A DNA stretch of 64,000 nt from Sphingopyxis indica (GTDB taxonomy: Bacteria > Pseudomonadota > Alphaproteobacteria > Sphingomonadales > Sphingomonadaceae). Under the pieces are notes generated by a model. That model was given only the letters and a program-made list of their open reading frames with translations, was not told where the DNA came from and did no database searches. Shown in pieces: positions 60,696 through 64,000 of the stretch. The stretch's first letter is position 1, and every line of letters begins with the position of its first letter. Where the stretch lies: the NCBI RefSeq assembly GCF_900188185.1, contig NZ_FZPA01000008.1, positions 124,001 through 188,000 of the forward strand, in the 5' to 3' direction. A program made the translations under genes and the position numbers.

Positions 60696-62666
60696 ATGTC
60701 TGCCACAAAAATCCTCTGGGGCCAGATCATCGCGGTCTTCCTGATCGTGCTCGCCGGGGTCTGGGGCGCAACGCAGTGGACAGCCGCGGCGCTGGCCTAT
60801 CAGCCCGAACTCGGGCCGCCGTGGTTTGTCGCGTTCGATCAGCCGGTCTACCTGCCGCCCGCCTTCTTCTGGTGGTGGTTCTCGTTCGATGCTTATGCGC
60901 CCGAGATTTTCAGGACAGGCGCATTTATCGCCGGCTCGGGCGGCTTCGCCTCAATCGCGGTCGCTATTGCCATGTCGGTGTGGCGGGCGCGCGAGATGAA
61001 GAACGCTGAAACCTATGGCTCGGCGCGCTGGGCGAGCGAGCGCGAGGTGCGCGCCGCCGGTCTGCTTGATTCTGACGGAGTGGTGCTGGGCAAGCTCGGT
61101 CGCGATTTTTTGCGCCACGACGGACCCGAGCATGTGCTGTGCTTCGCGCCGACGCGTTCCGGCAAGGGCGTCGGGCTGGTAATCCCGTCGCTGCTAACCT
61201 GGCCCGGTTCGGCGATCGTCCACGACATCAAGGGCGAGAACTGGCAACTGACCGCTGGCTTTCGCGCGCGGCATGGTCGCGTGCTGCTGTTCGATCCGAC
61301 CAATGCCGCATCGACTGCCTACAATCCACTTTTGGAGGTACGGCGCGGCCAGTGGGAGGTGCGCGACGTGCAGAATGTTGCCGACGTGCTGGTCGATCCG
61401 GAGGGCAGCCTCGAGCGCCGCAACCATTGGGAAAAGACGTCGCACGCGCTTCTGGTGGGAGCGATCCTCCATGTCCTTTATGCTGAGCCCGACAAGACGC
61501 TCGCTGGCGTGGCGTCGTTTCTTTCCGATCCCTCGCGTACCATCGAACAGACGCTGGCCGCGATGATGGCGACGCCGCATCTGGGCGAGGCAGGTGTTCA
61601 TCCCGTCGTCGCCAGCGCGGCGCGTGAATTGCTGAACAAGTCCGACAACGAACGGTCGGGCGTGCTCAGCACCGCCATGTCCTTTCTCGGGCTATACCGC
61701 GATCCCGTCGTCGCCAAGGTTACGCGCGCCTGCGAATGGCGCATATCCGATTTGGTGGAAGGCGAACGCCCCGCGACGCTCTATCTGGTCGTGCCGCCAA
61801 GCGACATATCGCGGACCAAGCCGCTCATTCGCCTCATTCTCAACCAGATCGGGCGCCGCCTCACCGAGGAGCTGACGCCGAAGCGTAACCGTCATCGCGT
61901 GCTGCTGATGCTCGACGAATTTCCTGCGCTTGGGCGGCTCGACTTCTTCGAGTCCGCGCTCGCGTTCATGGCCGGCTATGGCCTCAAGAGCTTTCTGATC
62001 GCGCAGTCGCTCAACCAGATCGAGAAGGCATATGGGCCGAACAACGCGATCCTCGATAACTGCCATGTCAGGGTAAGCTTTGCGACCAATGACGAGCGGA
62101 CCGCCAAGCGCGTGTCCGACGCGCTCGGAACCGCGACCGAGATGCGGGCTATGAAAAACTATGCCGGGCATCGCTTGTCGCCCTGGCTTGGGCATTTGAT
62201 GGTCTCGCGCCAGGAAACGGGACGGCAGTTGCTGACACCCGGCGAGGTGATGCAATTGCCACCAGACGACGAGATCGTGATGGTGGCGGGCGTTCCTCCG
62301 ATCCGCGCGAAGAAAGCGCGCTATTTTACGGATCGCCGTTTCACGGAAAGGCTTGTCGATGCGCCAGCGCTGAAAGCTGGAAAAGTGCGTTCCGACGACT
62401 GGACCGGCAAACAGGCCGCGGCCGATGCCAGCCAGGTCGCGCGCATTGTGCTCAATGCCGAAGACGCCGCCAACGGTGGATTGCGCCGCGAGCCCGAATT
62501 GCACGAGCATATCGCGGCCGAGCCGAAGGATGTCTCGCCTGCCGAGGAATTTGCGATCGTCGAGGACGATCCTGACGAGGTGGCGCGGGCATCGGCATTG
62601 CGCCGCAAAGCGAAAGGTCTGGCGCGGCAGGCCTCGCTCGATCCGAACGACGGCATCCATCTGTAG
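60696..62666 (+). CDS. traG: TraG/VirD4-type coupling ATPase
   Basis: This 656-residue coupling protein has two N-terminal membrane helices, Walker A APTRSGKGVGLVIPSLLTWPGSAIVHDIKGENW, Walker B VLLMLDEFPALGRL and the ALAFMAGYGLKSFLIAQSLNQI motif. It brings the relaxase-DNA complex to a type IV secretion channel. It is 18 bp after the relaxase gene. Confidence 0.95.
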   Translation: MSATKILWGQIIAVFLIVLAGVWGATQWTAAALAYQPELGPPWFVAFDQPVYLPPAFFWWWFSFDAYAPEIFRTGAFIAGSGGFASIAVAIAMSVWRAREMKNAETYGSARWASEREVRAAGLLDSDGVVLGKLGRDFLRHDGPEHVLCFAPTRSGKGVGLVIPSLLTWPGSAIVHDIKGENWQLTAGFRARHGRVLLFDPTNAASTAYNPLLEVRRGQWEVRDVQNVADVLVDPEGSLERRNHWEKTSHALLVGAILHVLYAEPDKTLAGVASFLSDPSRTIEQTLAAMMATPHLGEAGVHPVVASAARELLNKSDNERSGVLSTAMSFLGLYRDPVVAKVTRACEWRISDLVEGERPATLYLVVPPSDISRTKPLIRLILNQIGRRLTEELTPKRNRHRVLLMLDEFPALGRLDFFESALAFMAGYGLKSFLIAQSLNQIEKAYGPNNAILDNCHVRVSFATNDERTAKRVSDALGTATEMRAMKNYAGHRLSPWLGHLMVSRQETGRQLLTPGEVMQLPPDDEIVMVAGVPPIRAKKARYFTDRRFTERLVDAPALKAGKVRSDDWTGKQAAADASQVARIVLNAEDAANGGLRREPELHEHIAAEPKDVSPAEEFAIVEDDPDEVARASALRRKAKGLARQASLDPNDGIHL

Positions 62667-62674
62667 GAGAAGTC

Positions 62675-63124
62675 ATGCGAACCCGGCTCAATGTCTATTT
62701 TCCGCCCACGCTTGCCAAGCAGGTCAGCGAATTGGCGATCCGCAAGCGCATTTCGCGTTCGGCGATCATTGAGGCGGCGGTCACCTCCTATATGTCGCCC
62801 GATGGGTCGGACCGCCTGGAAGCGGCGTTCGCGCGCCGGCTCGACCGGCTTTCGCGTCAGGTGCAGCGTTTGGAGCGAAATACCGGTCTGACCATCGAAA
62901 CGCTGGCGCTGTTCGTGCGGTTCTGGCTCGCAGTGACGCCTCCCCTCCCGGAAGAGGATCAGGCAAGCGCACAGATCAAGGGGCGAAAGCGCTACGATGG
63001 GTTCATCGAAACACTCGGGCGCCGGTATGCCAGCGGCAAAACGTTGCTCGACGAAATTCCCGAGGACGTGTGGCCGCGAACTGATAATGACTATCCGAAT
63101 TACGATGACAATAGGTCAAGCTGA
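62675..63124 (+). CDS. CopG-like ribbon-helix-helix protein, last gene of the mobilisation operon
   Basis: This 149-residue protein has the RHH start MRTRLNVYFPPTLAKQVSELAIRKRISRSAIIEAAVTSY and a helical C-terminal half (LEAAFARRLDRLSRQVQRLERNTGLTIETLALFVRFWLAV). In related elements this gene sits between traG and trbB. Here the trb genes do not follow. Likely a transfer regulator. Confidence 0.85.
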   Translation: MRTRLNVYFPPTLAKQVSELAIRKRISRSAIIEAAVTSYMSPDGSDRLEAAFARRLDRLSRQVQRLERNTGLTIETLALFVRFWLAVTPPLPEEDQASAQIKGRKRYDGFIETLGRRYASGKTLLDEIPEDVWPRTDNDYPNYDDNRSS

Positions 63125-63534
63125 TCGGTTTCGATCTTGAGCTTAGCCATTCGGCGCTTCAGCACTGCTACCCAAAGCGCCCATTAGCGAGCAACGGAAC
63201 ATCGTTGGCTAAGCGCCTCAATGTCTGTGATAGCGGATTGCCTGACTACCGCATGAAAGCGGACATACTTGCCTATGGGACTCAAAGGCCGGGCCTGGGA
63301 CGAAGCCGCTGTTCCCAATTCACAGGTTGAACGGCCACTCTTGTCAGAAGCGGAATGTCAGCGCTCGCCTAGGCGGCTTGGCAGAATGACGAAAACTGGG
63401 CCGCCTGCATACCGCCCGGTTTAGGTAACCACGGGGGGGAAGCCGCCATTCGGCGAGCGCCCCGCATCGTCGAGCTTGGTGTGAGCTGTTTGGAGACCTG
63501 CCTATACGATCCCTGCAAAATGGGCGACAAAGAC
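63125..63534. other. Roughly 410-bp stretch without a gene, end of the conserved backbone
   Basis: No open frame with family similarity is present. The expected trbB gene is missing. Weakly similar segments GAAAGCGGACAT (about 63255) and AGAAGCGGAATGT (about 63345) occur, of unclear meaning. The next gene is on the opposite strand and unrelated, so this stretch probably marks an element boundary or deletion. Confidence 0.4.
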
Positions 63535-63978
63535 TTAGCGTTGATTGAACGTCCAACTGATCGCGTTCGATCCATCCATCAAAGAGATAGTCGCGGTCAA
63601 CGCCTGCCCGTCCCGAATATATGTGATGCGTTGGGGAAAGTCGTGTTTGGGGTTTTCGAAGGTCGCACTTCCGCTTTCCATTCGAATGAGAGGAAAGTAG
63701 ACCGGTGATCCTCCTCGTGGCTGCGCCACATAAGTCGGCTTACCATACCGGTCCGTTTCTATTCGCAGAAACTCAAATTCGAGGACCTTGTCAGCTTTTA
63801 CGGACAGGCTGGTTCCGAGCATCATCCCGCCGCGAGGTATGCTCCAGCGTTCTTCGGTCCATACCCCGCCAGCGTCGCTCATCCACTCGCCCGACAACCA
63901 GGCGAGGTCGGCAACCTGGGCACATGCGGGGGCTGAAGCGGTAAGAGCTATTGCAGCCAACATCGCCTGTATTTTCAT
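63535..63978 (-). CDS. DUF6265-like secreted protein
   Basis: This 147-residue protein has a signal peptide (ALTASAPACAQ) and a lipocalin-like body: LAWLSGEWMSDAGGVWTEERWS, MMLGTSLSVKADKVLEFEFLRIE, PVYFPLIRM and ATFENPKHDFPQRITYIRDG. DUF6265 proteins are chromosomal proteins of unknown function. AGGAGG lies just upstream of its ATG. Confidence 0.8.
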   Translation of the reverse strand: MKIQAMLAAIALTASAPACAQVADLAWLSGEWMSDAGGVWTEERWSIPRGGMMLGTSLSVKADKVLEFEFLRIETDRYGKPTYVAQPRGGSPVYFPLIRMESGSATFENPKHDFPQRITYIRDGQALTATISLMDGSNAISWTFNQR

Positions 63979-64000
63979 ATCTGGTCCTCCTTGTCCGCTT

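Noticed and set aside
1..63999. CRISPR arrays, rRNA genes or complete tRNA genes
   Set aside because: No regularly spaced repeats and no rRNA sequence were seen; the only tRNA-like sequence is the 50-nt 3' fragment.

Overview
The window looks like accessory DNA of a sphingomonad (Sphingomonadales, Alphaproteobacteria). The pointers are: high GC; TonB receptor with FecI/FecR; a luxR-luxI-phyH quorum-sensing block; stacked heavy-metal operons; and a row of DUF932, ParB, Toprim, DUF2493, DUF736, DUF2840, TraF, transglycosylase, relaxase and TraG genes typical of alphaproteobacterial integrative conjugative elements (ICEs) and plasmids. This assignment rests on gene content, not on a search.

Layout. 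1-3.4 kb: a FecI-FecR-TonB receptor set, the receptor cut by the window edge. 3.7-7.1 kb: three toxin-antitoxin-like loci (AbiEii/AbiEi with a perfect operator repeat, a fused MNT-HEPN protein, VapBC). 7.1-10.3 kb: leftward luxR, luxI, phyH, a GntR regulator and an EexN-like entry-exclusion lipoprotein. 10.5-13.2 kb: merR and merTPA. 13.2-24.4 kb: copper/silver block (CopA-type ATPase, CueR, CusCBA-F and small secreted Met/Cys/His proteins). 24.4-28.8 kb: a CadR/PbrR-like regulator controlling a methyltransferase, a CDF exporter and a cytochrome c-FTR1 permease. 29-38.9 kb: YnfA, CzcCBA, a DUF190 protein and a P1B-4 (Zn/Cd/Co) ATPase. 38.9-40.75 kb: a decayed zinc-ribbon gene, a tyrosine integrase and a tRNA-Gly(GCC) 3' fragment that looks like an attachment site, so the metal island probably ends here. 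41-63.1 kb: an ICE/plasmid maintenance and mobilisation backbone, without the trb mating-pore genes. 63.5 kb onward: unrelated DNA.

Two parts of the backbone stand out. First, 48.3-53.6 kb holds an eight-gene cassette made of two convergent operons. One encodes a small DNA-binding-like protein, a tandem-MazG protein and a uracil-DNA-glycosylase-like protein. The other encodes an acyl-carrier-like protein, an XRE regulator, an ImmA/IrrE protease, a papain-like protease and a thymidylate-synthase-like protein. It combines nucleotide and DNA-base enzymes with proteases and a carrier protein. I do not recognise it as a described system; conflict/defence or base modification is my inference. Second, several backbone genes carry repeated structured leaders. 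One family precedes DUF932 and ParB, another precedes DUF2493 and DUF736. Within each family the distance to the start codon is identical, and the second family has compensatory changes in its inner hairpin.

The metal operons are controlled by MerR-family promoters with 19-bp spacers that can be read directly. Two of them place the start codon exactly six bases after the -10 box, so their mRNAs are probably leaderless.
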